Assembly: GCA_021399445.1 (NCBI GenBank)
Contig: JAJTUQ010000006.1
Location: forward strand, 2,108,001-2,172,000
Reading direction: 5' to 3'
From: Xylogone sp. PMI_703
Taxonomy: Eukaryota > Ascomycota > Leotiomycetes
Length of the DNA: 64,000 bases
Positions 24,125 to 35,348 of the stretch are shown here, piece after piece. The notes under the pieces were generated by a model, which saw only the letters and a program-made list of their open reading frames with translations, was not told the origin of the DNA and made no database searches. The number at the start of each line of letters is the position of its first letter. Position 1 is the stretch's first letter. Position numbers and translations under genes: made by a program.

Positions 24125-24155
24125 GTGCTGTGCTGTGCTGTGGTTGTGCTGTGCT
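24125..24155. repeat. GTGCT short tandem repeat
   Basis: Three clean GTGCT units, then an interrupted continuation with two more. It is a simple microsatellite. Confidence 0.7.
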
Positions 24156-26783
24156 CTACACAAATTATTATGCGCGCGCAAAGTGCCGCCTCAAACCAGA
24201 CCTATTGTTGGACTAACAATACCCAGTAATGAAGTAACTTACAGAGGTATTACTGACCCGGCGCGTGTGCCGTCGTCAGCTCTGTTTCGTTTGCCATTGA
24301 AGATATGAACCCCTATGACGAATGCTGCTCAGCCTCGTGGGACGATCTCCCTTTTCCTCAAGAGAATGGAAGTGAAACATGGAAACAAAAGAAGGCTGGA
24401 TGATGATGCTGATGGTGATGGAAAACAGAAAACGTACATATCATATCTCATAGGGTACCGCCAATGTGAAAAGAAACAGAGAGACCCTAAAAACGCAGCA
24501 CTCTCACGATGCCGCTGGGAAGCCCAATAGTCCAGCCAGTCGCGGGCCGAGTCAGCGGACGAAACATTCGAGGACGTGACGGCGGCCACTTGGGTAACGT
24601 TGCTGGAGGCCGATCACCACCATGAGAGAAGTGTCTCCGGGAGTCTCCAATCGCATGACGGCAGAAGGGCGATAGAACGCGCCACCGTTTCAAGCTAGCG
24701 GTTTGGAGTGTGTGGACGTGCGGCCAGTCAGGATGCAGCATCTTCCTCAAGGGTCCCGGTTGGCGTTTTTTCTTAGAGCGGATGAACATGAACCACAGGC
24801 GGGGAATACCAAAGTAGATGCGCCCAGATAGGGTCTAGTTAGAGTGTCTTAAGGGTTCTGGCCAATGCCCGTGGACGCATCGTAGTGTGTTGAAGGGCTC
24901 GAAGGGTCCGCCGAGGTCACTTTGCATTCACACTAATGGGCTGTACTGTGCTCGGTACTCACGCTACTGTGGGATAGCACAAGATATGCCCTGTGAAGGC
25001 CCGATGCAAGTCGCACGCATGACTTTGGCCCGGCGCTCACTCAGAATGCACTTCCTACGTGCTAACTAAGAGAAGAGTGAGGGGGGGCAAAGAAGCAGAA
25101 TTGGCTATATACTTACCGACATGGCCACCTTTTCAGTTTTGAAACTCCTTCCCTTTCTGCTTTTCCTCTGGATTTGTTCTGCTCTGCTCTGCTTTGCTTT
25201 GCTGCTGGCTGTTCCTGCAAGGCATTGTGCGTTGTTGTTCCTCCAATTTCACGCACTCGAGGGTCCTTGCTCCAACCCGTGCTCCCCACGAAACGCTTGC
25301 CTGCGTGCTGTTAGCAGAACAGCCAACGAGATCAGTCCCGTGCCTGGAACGCACTTTTTTGCTGGGGCAAAGATTTTCCCTTCCACCTTTCCTCGAGACG
25401 CCACGCCCTAGACCCAATTGTCCTAATCGTCCCAAATCCACCCAATCATCGACCGCGCGCGTCCACTACCCTGGCTTCAAGCGAGCGAGCAAGCGAACAA
25501 GCGAACCGAGCGACCCGCCAGCTCAGCAAAAAGAGAAAAGACAAAGAGGAGATCGGGAGGAAGCTGCGTGATTGATTGATTGACTGCTGCGTGGACCGTG
25601 GACCGGGTCCCCTTCCGTGCCTCTCTAATCCTCGCCCCCCCTGGTACATGCCGCTGCTGCCCTTTTGTTGGATGGGGCCACGACCGAGACCCAGAACCCC
25701 CAGACTCTGCTGAACTGGACTACCGGTACTGGCACTCTTCTCCCATCTTGGGCTCTCTGTGCTAGGCCCTGCTCTTTTTCTTTCCGCGCTTTGCCCAATT
25801 TCAACACTTCTCTTCTGGCATTTCCCCTTTCCCCAACCCATTCTTCTTCTTTTCCCTTTTGCTTCCCATCACCAATTCGGGGTGCGCGATCCATCAATCC
25901 GGTCAACTTCAAACGGACTGCTTCTCTGGTTGCTTTCGTTTGACTTCGTTCCTTCGTGGGTGAAAAATATCGATCCTTATTTTGTCGCTGAACCTGGCTG
26001 TTCGACCGTCACGCTCCTTATTACTGTATCGCACCCTTCCGTGGACCGGCAACTTTTATCGACCTGTCTTCTCGAATCGCACGGCAAAGAGATTTCTGAC
26101 CATCTGACAAGACCATTTCCGACTGTTACTCTACGGTACTTTCTACATTTAGTTCATCGGAGATTTAAGTGTAGCTTTTGCCCTCGGTTCCGAGATAGAT
26201 CCCTAAAAGAGCACGCCACAAGTCGTTGAAAATATATATCGCCAGATATATAGCGCTCCTTTTTTCTGTTGCAAAATCCCCCCAAGTCCGCATTTATCGG
26301 TCTCGCAATCGCAACTATCGAGGACTGCGTCCTTGGAAAACTTTCTCAGGGTTCTCGTTTTCTCTTTTTCCACTGCAGGCTCAAGCTTGAAAAGAAAAAT
26401 AACTTGAACTTTTTCGAGTCGGTTTTCCTGTAAATACAACCTACTCCTACATACAAGACCTCAAGGTTCCCACGCATCGCCAACTCGTCGGCACACAAAC
26501 CAACACTTACTTTCTTTCGCTCTTCTCGGGTTTTCCACTTCTGAGAAGCAGCCTTGTTTTTTTATTATTCTTCTATCGCTGGATTGTTGATCATCCGCCT
26601 ACTCTTCTTTTGCATTCACCCGACAGGGCAGACTGCAGCCCTTCTTCCGCTTGTACCTCACTGAACGCGGATTTGCCAACCAATTCTCGACCACCACCAC
26701 ACCGGGAATTGTATTCTACCTTGTTCGCCCATTCACCTATTTCTTGAAGCCAAATCTTCTTTTCTGACAATCGCACTGACAAG

Positions 26784-27812
26784 ATGTCGCTCGCTCGTGC
26801 ATTCACCAAGCGTGGCGCAAAGAAGTCCGATATCTCGGCTCCTTCACCTCAGCGCAGCGGCTTAGCCCCCAAGCACTCCTTCAGCGTCGGTAACCTGAGG
26901 AGTAAGATCTCAGCTCCGGTCGAGTTACTTTCCACGACCAACATGCTGTCTTACAATGCGCCTGATCTCTTTCCAAGCAATGCCTCAGCTAATTCTGACT
27001 CTGAGTCAGCAACCACCGCCTCTTCGACCCCTCCAACATCTCCAGATACTTCTTCTATCGAGGAGTCCTCTCCTACCACCGTGGAACCAAACCACCTCTC
27101 AGGGTATTTTGCCGCTGCTGTAGCAGAGAAAGAAAAAGAGAAAGAGAAGCAGACAGCATTGCCAAAGCACAGCGCATCCGTCAAGCACACATCTCTCAGA
27201 CACAGCGCATCCACCAGCTTCAGCACCACTGCATCCACGACCTTCAGCGGCGCATCCACGCGACGAAGCGCTTCTACGAGACAGAGTGCGTCCTCCAGCA
27301 TCTCATCAATTGATCCCAGCGCTCCTGTAGTCCCGCAGCGCGCCCCGTCACACACCAAGAAGTCGCACGAGGTCATGTCCAGAAAGCTGTCCATGTCACG
27401 CATGTCCGCGCAGAAGAACAGCATCTCTACGACTCGTTCTTCGCTCTTGATGTTCAGCAGCAACGTGGACACGATCGCCGAGCAGCAACCGGTGGAGCAA
27501 CCCGAGGTTCGACAACCTGCATCACCTCCCAGACCTCCCAGAGTGCAACCACCGATGCAATCACCGGGCTACCCACGGTCACAGAAGATGGAGCCTCACC
27601 CATTCGGAAACGAGCTCGCCAAGGTATCCGAAATCGCAGAAGAGTTTGGCGTGAAGGACAAGATGCAAGTGATCGATCAGGAGGAGCAGGAGATGATCTC
27701 CCGCGGACTGTTCAAGTTCTGCGCCGAGGATTACATCAAGGAGATTCAAGGCCTATTCGTGAGCGCCTTCCAAGATGCCAAGCCATCCCGGTCCGCCGCA
27801 ATGTGGATCTAA
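26784..27812 (+). CDS. Conserved-looking serine-rich protein of unknown function
   Basis: A single exon of 342 aa that I do not recognise. Seen: a basic N-terminus (MSLARAFTKRGAKK), then some 250 residues of Ser/Thr/Pro/Ala-rich, presumably disordered sequence with repeated HSAS/RQSAS-like units (about residues 130-180) and a Glu/Lys run (GYFAAAV followed by KEKEKEK). The only fold-like part is the last 75 residues, starting near FGNELAKVSEIAEEFG and including EEQEMISRGLFKF and EIQGLFVSAF, likely helical. No signal peptide or membrane segment. Codon use is strongly GC-ending, and the very long pyrimidine-rich leader suggests high expression. The start is the ATG in context acaagATGTCG. Phosphorylation-rich regulatory or cell-cortex roles would be guesses. 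Confidence 0.8.
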   Translation: MSLARAFTKRGAKKSDISAPSPQRSGLAPKHSFSVGNLRSKISAPVELLSTTNMLSYNAPDLFPSNASANSDSESATTASSTPPTSPDTSSIEESSPTTVEPNHLSGYFAAAVAEKEKEKEKQTALPKHSASVKHTSLRHSASTSFSTTASTTFSGASTRRSASTRQSASSSISSIDPSAPVVPQRAPSHTKKSHEVMSRKLSMSRMSAQKNSISTTRSSLLMFSSNVDTIAEQQPVEQPEVRQPASPPRPPRVQPPMQSPGYPRSQKMEPHPFGNELAKVSEIAEEFGVKDKMQVIDQEEQEMISRGLFKFCAEDYIKEIQGLFVSAFQDAKPSRSAAMWI

Positions 27813-29214
27813 GTGGAAACGACGAAGAAACTGGCTTTTCTTTCGTTGGTTTATTTTGTCAAGATTATGGCTTTTAAGAAGCAATACTTCGTTGTATATA
27901 CTTTGCAACCGACCATGTGGCGGATTTTACCTTTTTTACCTTTACCTCTCATCTTCTCGCTCTCTGTAGCAGATGCTTTTCCTATCTAACTCTGGTTCAC
28001 TCGGTCAATCTGGGGGGTGTTTAAAACGGAGTCCTTTTTTCTGTTGAAGGGGGGCGGGGAACGTCCTCGATGGGCTTTAGCTTCGGAGGGGATGTTCCAC
28101 TGTCTTCTCATTTTGCCTGCTTTCTGTTTTTTGTCTTTTGTTTTGTTTGTTCTTGTCATAGACCGGACAAAAATACTTTACGCTCGTTAACGAACCACAT
28201 AAATTTGATACCAAGATGGAAGAAGAGGAGGAATTGAAGGGCAGGAAATATCCATCCTTTGCAAAGGTGTGGGATTTTCCGTCATGTAGGGTGCGGTAGA
28301 TCGTATCGTATCGTGTTTTGCATACATGGCTTCTTGAGATGGAAGAATAGATGCGTTTTCATATCCGTATCTTGTGCTGTGGCATCTACTTCTACGTGAC
28401 CTTCTTAATACTCCACCAGGAACAGAACATAACAGAACCAAGCTGTATACCACAGTTGTGTTTACTTGAGAATAAAACAACCATGCCCCTAAGCTTTACA
28501 CGTATAATAGATGCCTTAATTATTGTATCTATATCTATATTTAGACCCTAAGAGTCTGATCTGAGGCACAGCCATATTCATATCTCGTGACGAACTGGCA
28601 CGCGCGGGTGTCACACACACATATACACTGGTAAGGTTAATGAACCCTTGCAATGGAAATGTAACCATACCCATAAATTGGTGTGTAACCAACCCTGATA
28701 TTCTCTTTCCTTTCCTTTGCCTTTCTTGAAGTCTTTTGATGGGGGGCGCCTACGACTTTGTTGTTATCTATGTGGATGGGTATGGTTATAACTCTGACTC
28801 TGGTTCTGATCCTGATTTTGGTTTGTTCTACAATGGTTATTTGTATGTCCCGTGATAAGCATCCTGGGGTTTAAGTTGAACCAAGTCGATACGTCTGGAT
28901 AGTAGGAAAATCCTTCGGACTGAGAACGTGCACATATTGTCAAAGATAGGGTGGAAGAATGAATCAAATTCGTTACTCCAAATCGCTATCCTTTCTATTA
29001 ACCCCCTATCCTATGCTGTACTATGCAATGCAATGCATCGAGCCGCATGAGGAGATATCTAAAACCCCCCTTGCGTGCTCCAGAAAATGCCGTATTCCTT
29101 CCTTCCAAATTACTCCTAGAAGTTTTCATATCCTATGAAAAGAGTGCTCGAAAGCACGAATACCATCCTGTTCCATCACCAAAAAATAAGAGATTTCTGC
29201 CTGCTCCGAATCAT
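27813..29214. other. Intergenic region between the serine-rich gene and arginase (convergent)
   Basis: 1.4 kb. T-rich 3' flank up to about 28160. The rest is AT-rich with simple TATC/TATA-like and CTCTGATTCTGGTT-like iterations (about 28530-28545, 28775-28825). No gene or RNA was recognised. Confidence 0.5.
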
Positions 29215-30405
29215 TTACAAAAGGCTCTCGCCCAATGCACATCTTACCAATGAGCAGCCTGCGCGTACGGTCTCGTGTGCTCCGATGTCGTTCACTCCCG
29301 GCTCGAGCGTAGGGTTGACCTCGACGAGATCCATGGCAACTAAGGATCCCGTTTCGTGGACGCATTCTGCAATGTAGTCGCCCTCTCGAAGAGTCAGGCC
29401 GCCTCGGACTGGAGTACCAGTGCTTGGTGCCCACATGGGGTCGAGGGCGTCGACGTCGAATGAGAGGTGGATGGGTGTGTCGTTGCCGATGTGTCCCAGA
29501 GCCATTTCCATAACTCTTCCAATGCCGTGTCTGTTATAGTGTTAGCATGCCCTTGTATTCCTCTGTATCTAATGCAGAACATGGAGGAACCCACCGGTCA
29601 ATATCATGCATGCTGAACGCTTTGATGCCATTCTCCTTCAGAATCTTCTTCTCTCCACGATCAACGTCTCTCAATCCAATATACACAAGCTTCTTTACGC
29701 TGATTCGGTCCTCCTCCTCAATCCAACCAAACATATCCTTGTGCTCCTCCCGTGCCAACCCCGTCAAGAATGCAACCGGCATACCATGGATATTACCGCT
29801 ACCACTCGTCTCAGGAGTATTGATATCAGCATGCGCATCCACCCAGATAACAGCCATCTCACGACCCAATCGCTCACGAATCGCGCGAGCCGTACCGGCA
29901 ATCGTACCAATGGCAATGGAGTGGTCACCGCCCAGCGTCAGTACGCAGCGGCCTGCGCGGGCATGGGTGTATACCTGCTTTGCGAGTGCCTGGGTGACAG
30001 CAGAGACAGCGCGAGGGTTCTTCATGTTGCGGTGAGGTGGGTCAGAAGCTGGGAGGACCTCCTTGTACGAGTGGATGGTGTTGTCATGGATGATCTCATA
30101 CTGAAGCTCCTCCTGGAGCTGGGTGAGGAGACCTGAGGAGATGAGGGCTGATGGAGCAGCATCGACGCCTGGTTTGCACTGTGATTTAAGTTGTGGTTAG
30201 CAATAAATACAATGCAATGCGATGCAAGGGATGAATTGATATCAAGCTAAGCTAGCAAACATGGGATTTCCCAAATAGGATACCATGCAGGGGTGGCTGA
30301 AAGGGAAGCTCTACATACTTGACCGCCAGAGAAGCCCACAGCAACGACTCCGAGCTCTTTGCCCTCTGAAAGGAACTTTGGCTGGACCATGGTATCTGTC
30401 GCCAT
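29215..30405 (-). CDS. CAR1: Arginase
   Basis: Three exons, 30319-30405, 29595-30178 and 29215-29530, give 328 aa, the family's usual length. Seen: the Mn-binding motifs GGDHS (with LTLGGDHSIAIG), DAHADIN and SFDVDALDP, plus VAVGFSGGQ at the start and EVNPTLEP near the end. Known: arginase is cytosolic and hydrolyses L-arginine to ornithine and urea, the first step of arginine catabolism, usually induced by arginine and nitrogen limitation in fungi. Introns have donors GTATGT and GTGGGT. The start ATG (MATDTMVQP) is followed four codons later by a second ATG (residue 6); the first is chosen because it keeps the usual N-terminal length. All Mn ligands and the substrate loop are intact. Confidence 0.96.
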
Positions 30406-31714
30406 TTCAAATTTCTTGTACTGTGAAAGTGTTAATTGAATAGCACGTTTAACTGCATAATTTCCTAACCTTTCTTAATTTTTTCTCTGATAGCTCGGAT
30501 TGGTGGGGTAGCTTGTTGCAGAGACTAGGTCGCGGGGTACTTGGAGAATCTTATCTCGATAATCAATTGCCAGCTTAATTCGCCGATGCAGAAACGGCAA
30601 GGGAAATCCGCAGGAGACCCTCTTAAGGAACCCAGAAAGTGAAGATGAGAAGAATGAGGAGAAAGAGAGGAAAAGAGAAAAGAGCGGGTGTCATAGCGGA
30701 AAATGCCTTTGAACTTATAGAGGGGCCGCTTTATGTAAGTGGAATCGCCTATCTGGGACCTTTCGCGTCGTCCTGCGTTTAGAGGTCGCCAGGAGATAGT
30801 TTTGCACCCTGATTTCCCCTAAAGACAGGTTTTAGAGAGAGCTTCGGGAGTTACGTGATAAGACCGCACCGCAGCCAATCACACGTAAATGCATCAAGTA
30901 ATTTATTTGCTTTTGAGCGTGGTCATCTGTTCGAGATTCTCTGCGCTAGTGGAGAAGAGGGAGGAGGAGGATGGAGGAGCGGCTTTCGACGGTAGAACTG
31001 CACAACGTGGCCCAGGAGGGTATTTTCGTGGTCGCACCCAGCTCTGTATCTGCTGTGCGCCCGTGAAGTACCAGTACCAGGAGCGAATTACTACAACATT
31101 CGTCCCGAGGGGTTTTAGCTTGCGCTGTCAAGATCTGAAGATCAAAGAGAGTTTTTAACTGGTGCTCTGTTGTAAATAATTACAATACGGCTGGAAAACC
31201 CAACAGTTGAAGTCCAATGAAATCCTCAGCTCGACGTCTGCGATCAGCAAGGCTGTCGTAATGTCTCGCGTACCTGAACTACGCCCACCTTTCAAGAGCC
31301 ACATTCCTTCGACCTCGTCTTATTGTTTTGATCATGCTGCTTTCCTCGTAACGAGCACCACGTTAGCTGCCTCACAGAATAGAAATTTAAAGTTCTACAG
31401 TCGCTGTCGTAAGACCAACAAGCTTAGTATTTTCTGCAGAGAATCATTCTTTATAGGTCGAGCACTCCTGGCTCTTACGTATTTTGATCCGACTCCCGAC
31501 TCCTTATTAATGACAAGGCTCTATGGCTCTATTGTCCTATATCCTCCAGCCAGTTGTTAGCTGAAAATCAGCCTCAAGAGCAAGGTGGAACTGCCATGAT
31601 TCCGCGGCCTTTCGGTGAAAACGCAGCTCTCCTATCAGCCCTCGTCTTGGATACTACAATGTCCTATCCATGTAGCCATTAATGGTAATAATATGCCATA
31701 AGCATCTGTACTCA
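30406..31714. other. Intergenic region between arginase start and VPS37 end
   Basis: 1.3 kb with the arginase promoter at left (GATAA/TTATC-type sites at about 30554 and 30858, consistent with but not proof of GATA-factor nitrogen control). Open frames at 30889-31158 and 31207-31560 have no recognisable features and are not called. Confidence 0.45.
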
Positions 31715-32570
31715 CTACCTCCACCCTCCGACACGTCCCTCATCCCACCGTTCTTTTCGTTCCCGACGAGAATAGTAGAGCTTCTTTGCTTCTCTGTATC
31801 TTCTAACCCATTCTGTTACCTCTCGCTCTGCTGCCACGCCGCCATCGCCTTCCAGGAAACTTTCCTCAAGCGCGCGACAGACCATCTCCTGCTCTTGAAC
31901 TCCCTGACTGAGCCTCTGATAAAGTGATGAAGGAGAAAATGGCGCCAGTGCACGATCCATATCAGACTGCTTCTGCCGCCATTGTCGCTCAAGCGCATGG
32001 GTTGACAGGAGCTGAGCTTGAGTTGAAGACCGCAGATGCTCAAGTCGGGACTCCACCTCTTTGAGGTGAGTCGCAAGAGATATATTCTCTGCTAAAGAAG
32101 CCTTCAAGGGCTCTTGTCCCGCGGCAACTGAGGGGGGCGCAGTCTTGGTAGAATGGGCGAGGGCAGCTAGCAGCTCGGGCTTGGCCAAGATGTCTGCAAG
32201 GTCTTGTTTCCTTCTACAAGTCAGCATGAATTGAATTCTTACAGATAAAGAGAGCTACGAACGAAACATCTCTGACAAGCTCTGGCAGCCAATTATCGCC
32301 GGGATCTTGGACGACCTGTATCGGGGCGGCCACAGGAGCATTCGCTCGTTGCGTACTGTTAAAGTCCCCTGGGATATTATATGCATCTGCTGGAGTTGCA
32401 GTAGACAATGGAAAGGGCGTTCCGCCAGCTGGTGTACCACGGCGACTAGCTTCTTGACTGTTTGGCTTTGGTGGTGGGGCAGGAGGGTTGGCCGGTTCAT
32501 AGAACGCGTTGTTAGGAGCATTGCTTTGATAAGCTGGATATGACGGTGGTAGAGGAGGTGGAGCGTCCAT
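31715..32570 (-). CDS. VPS37: ESCRT-I subunit Vps37 (Mod_r domain)
   Basis: Two exons, 32263-32570 and 31715-32213, give 268 aa; the intron has donor GTTCGT and acceptor TAG. Seen: about 70 residues rich in Pro/Asn (MDAPPPLPPSYPAYQ onward), then an all-helical Mod_r region: PELVRDVSRKQDLADIL, LATHLKEVESRLEHLR, MVCRALEESFLEGDG, WVRRYREAKKLYYSRR. That order is diagnostic of fungal Vps37. Known: Vps37 is the stalk subunit of ESCRT-I (with Vps23, Vps28 and Mvb12), sorting ubiquitinated membrane proteins into multivesicular bodies on endosomes. The start is the first ATG of the exon-1 frame. It stands head to head with VPS36, an ESCRT-II subunit, 787 bp between starts. Confidence 0.9.
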
Positions 32571-33357
32571 ATTAGCAACTGGAAGTCTAATTTGCCCTAG
32601 CAATACTCTAGCATAGGCAAGGCTGAAAGTCCGCGGTCACCCACTGATATTGTCCACCTGAAACCTGGTGTGGAGCCTAGAGAATGTTGGACTCAGAGGT
32701 CAAAACGTATAAAGCTAATTACCCCGAACATTAACCTCACTATTATAGTAACGTGATATACATTTGAAAGTAGGAATGTGCAATTACACTTAAACTACAG
32801 AAAAGCGTAGTTATCGAGATTGAGATGAGCTACGTAATGATAGTTTATGCCTGAGGCATAAATTTCAACTTTCATAGGCACAGGTACTGTACATGTGACA
32901 GGCTACCTGTTTGAACAGAGCTGGTTGGCATTTGATACTGCAAGTTAGTCCCTTAAAGTAGGTGAATTTTCAATTATGAGGGGAGATAAGGGCGTCTTAA
33001 CTAGTATGCTTAGAGTGAAATACCCTCTAGGAATCTGTATGCCTAGGAACAGCTGCCTTAAGTATGCCCTAAATATCAAGATGTGCTGTCCCGTTTCCGT
33101 CTCATGCATGTGGAAATCAGAGGCTGTTGAGTCACGTGGACCACAGCTTTGCGCAGTCCCATGACATTTGGCCGTTAGGCAATAACCCAGCGAGCCCAGT
33201 TATCGATAAGCATAACATCATCGCAGGTACTGAGGTACCTTTGCTTGCAGGACACAAAAACGCAGTGGCACATCAACACTGAAATGAAGCTTCTAGTGCG
33301 CAGCGTCAGTGAATCGTCGATAGCAGAGCATCATACCACGCTCTCTTATCCATCCCG
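32571..33357. promoter_or_regulatory. Divergent promoter region between VPS37 and VPS36
   Basis: 787 bp, AT-rich, serving an ESCRT-I and an ESCRT-II gene. It contains a perfect 8-bp palindrome at 32844-32862 and a TCACGTG E-box-like site at about 33131-33137. Shared regulation is inferred from geometry alone. Confidence 0.45.
32844..32862. promoter_or_regulatory. Perfect palindrome TTTATGCC-TGA-GGCATAAA
   Basis: Eight-base perfectly complementary arms around TGA inside the VPS37/VPS36 divergent promoter. It shares the ATGCCTGAGGC core with the site at 5221-5239. Confidence 0.35.
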
Positions 33358-35348
33358 ATGTTCTTAAAGCATATCGACCTCACCACCGCACTCAGGCCGT
33401 CTTACTTACCAGATGAGGTGCTATTGTTTGTCCAGGATAATGTAGGCCTCTATGAAGGGTATGTCATGCACTCTTTTCTTTGGAGTAAGAGAAGATAAGA
33501 AGGCTTATGTATATACAGCAAATACAAAATTCCAGATCATCAAAATGGCCAGGTTTACCTGACTTCTCATCGAGTCTGTTATGTCGACAATAGCGATCCG
33601 AGAAGAAATTCGCTAGCAATCGATCTGAAAGACGTTGATCGTTGCGAATTTTATGTAAATACTATTATGATTTGAGGGTTATTATAAGCTCCTTACTCTA
33701 ACGGCTACTATAGGCTGGTTTCTTGAAGTCGTCTGCTAAGATCACTCTCGTTCCGAAGCCGTCAAAGAGGGCCTCGGTCCAGGTCAGGAGCGTCTCAGCA
33801 GGTATCAGTCCATCGAGAAGTGCGACTGTCTCACCAGTGCCTCGTTCTGAAAGTCCCTTTCATCTACCTAGCCCTGGCCCCCCACACGTGAGCAGTGCTA
33901 CTTGGATCTGCCCCATCTGCACCTTCTCAAATCCTGTCCCTTCAAACTTCGATCCAGCCACGGCAAATGCACATACACCACTGCCTCCTTGCTTAGCTTG
34001 CGGCATCAAACCACCGTTAACTCACGTTCTCAAAGCTGCCATATCAAATGCGGCTAGCAGGGCCACAGCGTCAGCTTCATCTCCCTTGAATAGCCCAATT
34101 CCAGTTCGAGTGCGGACGGAGAATAGTCGACTGCGATCTGACATATTCGCAGACTCCTCTCAAGATGATAGTGGCAGCCCATTCCAGGATGGCAATTCTC
34201 AACAAAATATCCAGTGTCCGAGGTGTACCTTTTTGAATCACCCCTCCCTTCTTTCGTGTGAAGTGTGCGGAGCACCATTGCTCTCTCAAGATGTTACATC
34301 TGGGCCTAATGGACCTGTAGTACGAACGGAGTCTCCTGGTCCATTGCTGAACCATCTACCAGCACCTGGAGCAGAAAATGTTGAAAGTATCAAATTATCA
34401 TTCCGTGGCGGAGGGGAGAAGATCTTCTATGAACGACTCAAAGGTGCAATGACCCAACGAAAATGGCTCTTACATGGCGCTCCGCCTATCCCCAAGCCAA
34501 ATAGGCCATCAGGCGCAGATAGCGGGGGTTCATCGACCCCAACAAGTGAGAGAGCAAAGACTGTGGGGATTGCAGGTCTTGAACAGAGACGACTAGAGGT
34601 TACGAAAAACAATGAGTTGGTAATCGGGAACGCGTTCGAAGATCTAGAAGCACTGATGGCTTCAGCAAAAGAAGTCATCGCTCTAGCAGAATCATTTGCT
34701 ACTAACGGAGGATCTGGATCGTCCGATTCGAGTGCGTTACTAGCACAGTCCGCCGATGCCCTTGGTCTAGTAACAACTAAGGATATGCTAAGTAGTGGAG
34801 GAAACTCAGAGTCTCTCTATATCTCCGAGCTGTCTCGAAATCTTGCCGAGTTCCTTACTGATGACGCTAGGGGAGTCCTCCGAAAATCTGGTGGTATTAT
34901 CACGCTCGTGGATCTTTGGGCTACGTTTAATCGGGCCAGAGGAGGAGTTGAGTTAGTAAGCCCCTTAGATTTCGAAAAGGCAGCAAGAATGTGGGAGAAG
35001 CTTAAGTTACCCGTGCGACTGAGAAAATTCAAGAGCGGTGTTCTGGTTGTTCAGGGAAGCGACAGGACAGATGAGAAGACCATCAAGACTTTGTTACAGT
35101 GGCTAGGAGAGCTGCACCATATCCCACCTGAGAAGGAGGTTCCATGGGATTGGGAGCAGTTTGGGCGAGGAGTTACAGCGCAAGATGTTGCGGAACGGTT
35201 TGGTTGGAGTATTGGTGTTGCAGAAGAAGAGTTAGAACTAGCAGAAGAGAAGGGTGCTTTGTGTAGAGAGGAATCTATAGAAGGACGGAAGTATTGGGAG
35301 AACTGGATTGACAACAACCAGTATACTCCCACGGAACTAGTTGTCTGA
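33358..35348 (+). CDS. VPS36: ESCRT-II subunit Vps36 with two NZF zinc fingers
   Basis: Three exons, 33358-33458, 33519-33654 and 33714-35348, give 623 aa. Seen: an N-terminal GLUE (split-PH) domain starting MFLKHIDLTTALRPSYLPDE with GQVYLTSHRVCYVDN, interrupted as in yeast Vps36 by two NZF fingers: WICPICTFSNP...CLACG (about residues 138-170) and IQCPRCTFLNHPSLLSCEVCG described in two parts (about 225-245). The C-terminal half holds the two winged-helix domains (for example VPWDWEQFGRGVTAQDVAERFGW in family position). Known: yeast NZF-N binds ESCRT-I Vps28 and NZF-C binds ubiquitin; GLUE binds PI3P on endosomes. Keeping two NZFs means the direct ESCRT-I link is probably retained. It is divergent from VPS37. 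Confidence 0.94.

Larger units (their letters stand above)
23101..26783. other. Long (3.7 kb) non-coding region with short repeats, presumed promoter and leader of the next gene
   Basis: Left part (23101-24100): 3' flank of PWP1 and a cluster of TACAGTA/TACTGTA heptamers. Middle (24100-25100): GTGCT iterations at 24125-24155 and GC-richer DNA with no convincing ORF. Right part (25100-26783): strongly pyrimidine-rich on the plus strand with TCTGC, TTGAT and similar short iterations, the look of a long 5' untranslated leader of a well-expressed fungal gene. Several ATGs occur in it, so upstream ORFs are possible. Leader length and any leader introns cannot be told from sequence. Confidence 0.5.

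Noticed and set aside
25121..25411. 96-aa open frame starting with a hydrophobic, signal-peptide-like stretch
   Set aside because: The hydrophobic run simply reflects the CT-rich leader sequence; there is no mature domain and it probably lies in an untranslated leader. At most it is an upstream ORF.
31207..31560. 117-aa open frame downstream of the arginase promoter
   Set aside because: No recognisable features, no good start context, no splice partners.
33145..33156. AGCTTTGCGCAG, identical to the 5' end of vertebrate U4 snRNA
   Set aside because: Only 12 bases match; the following sequence lacks the U4 stem I and kink-turn regions, so it is chance.
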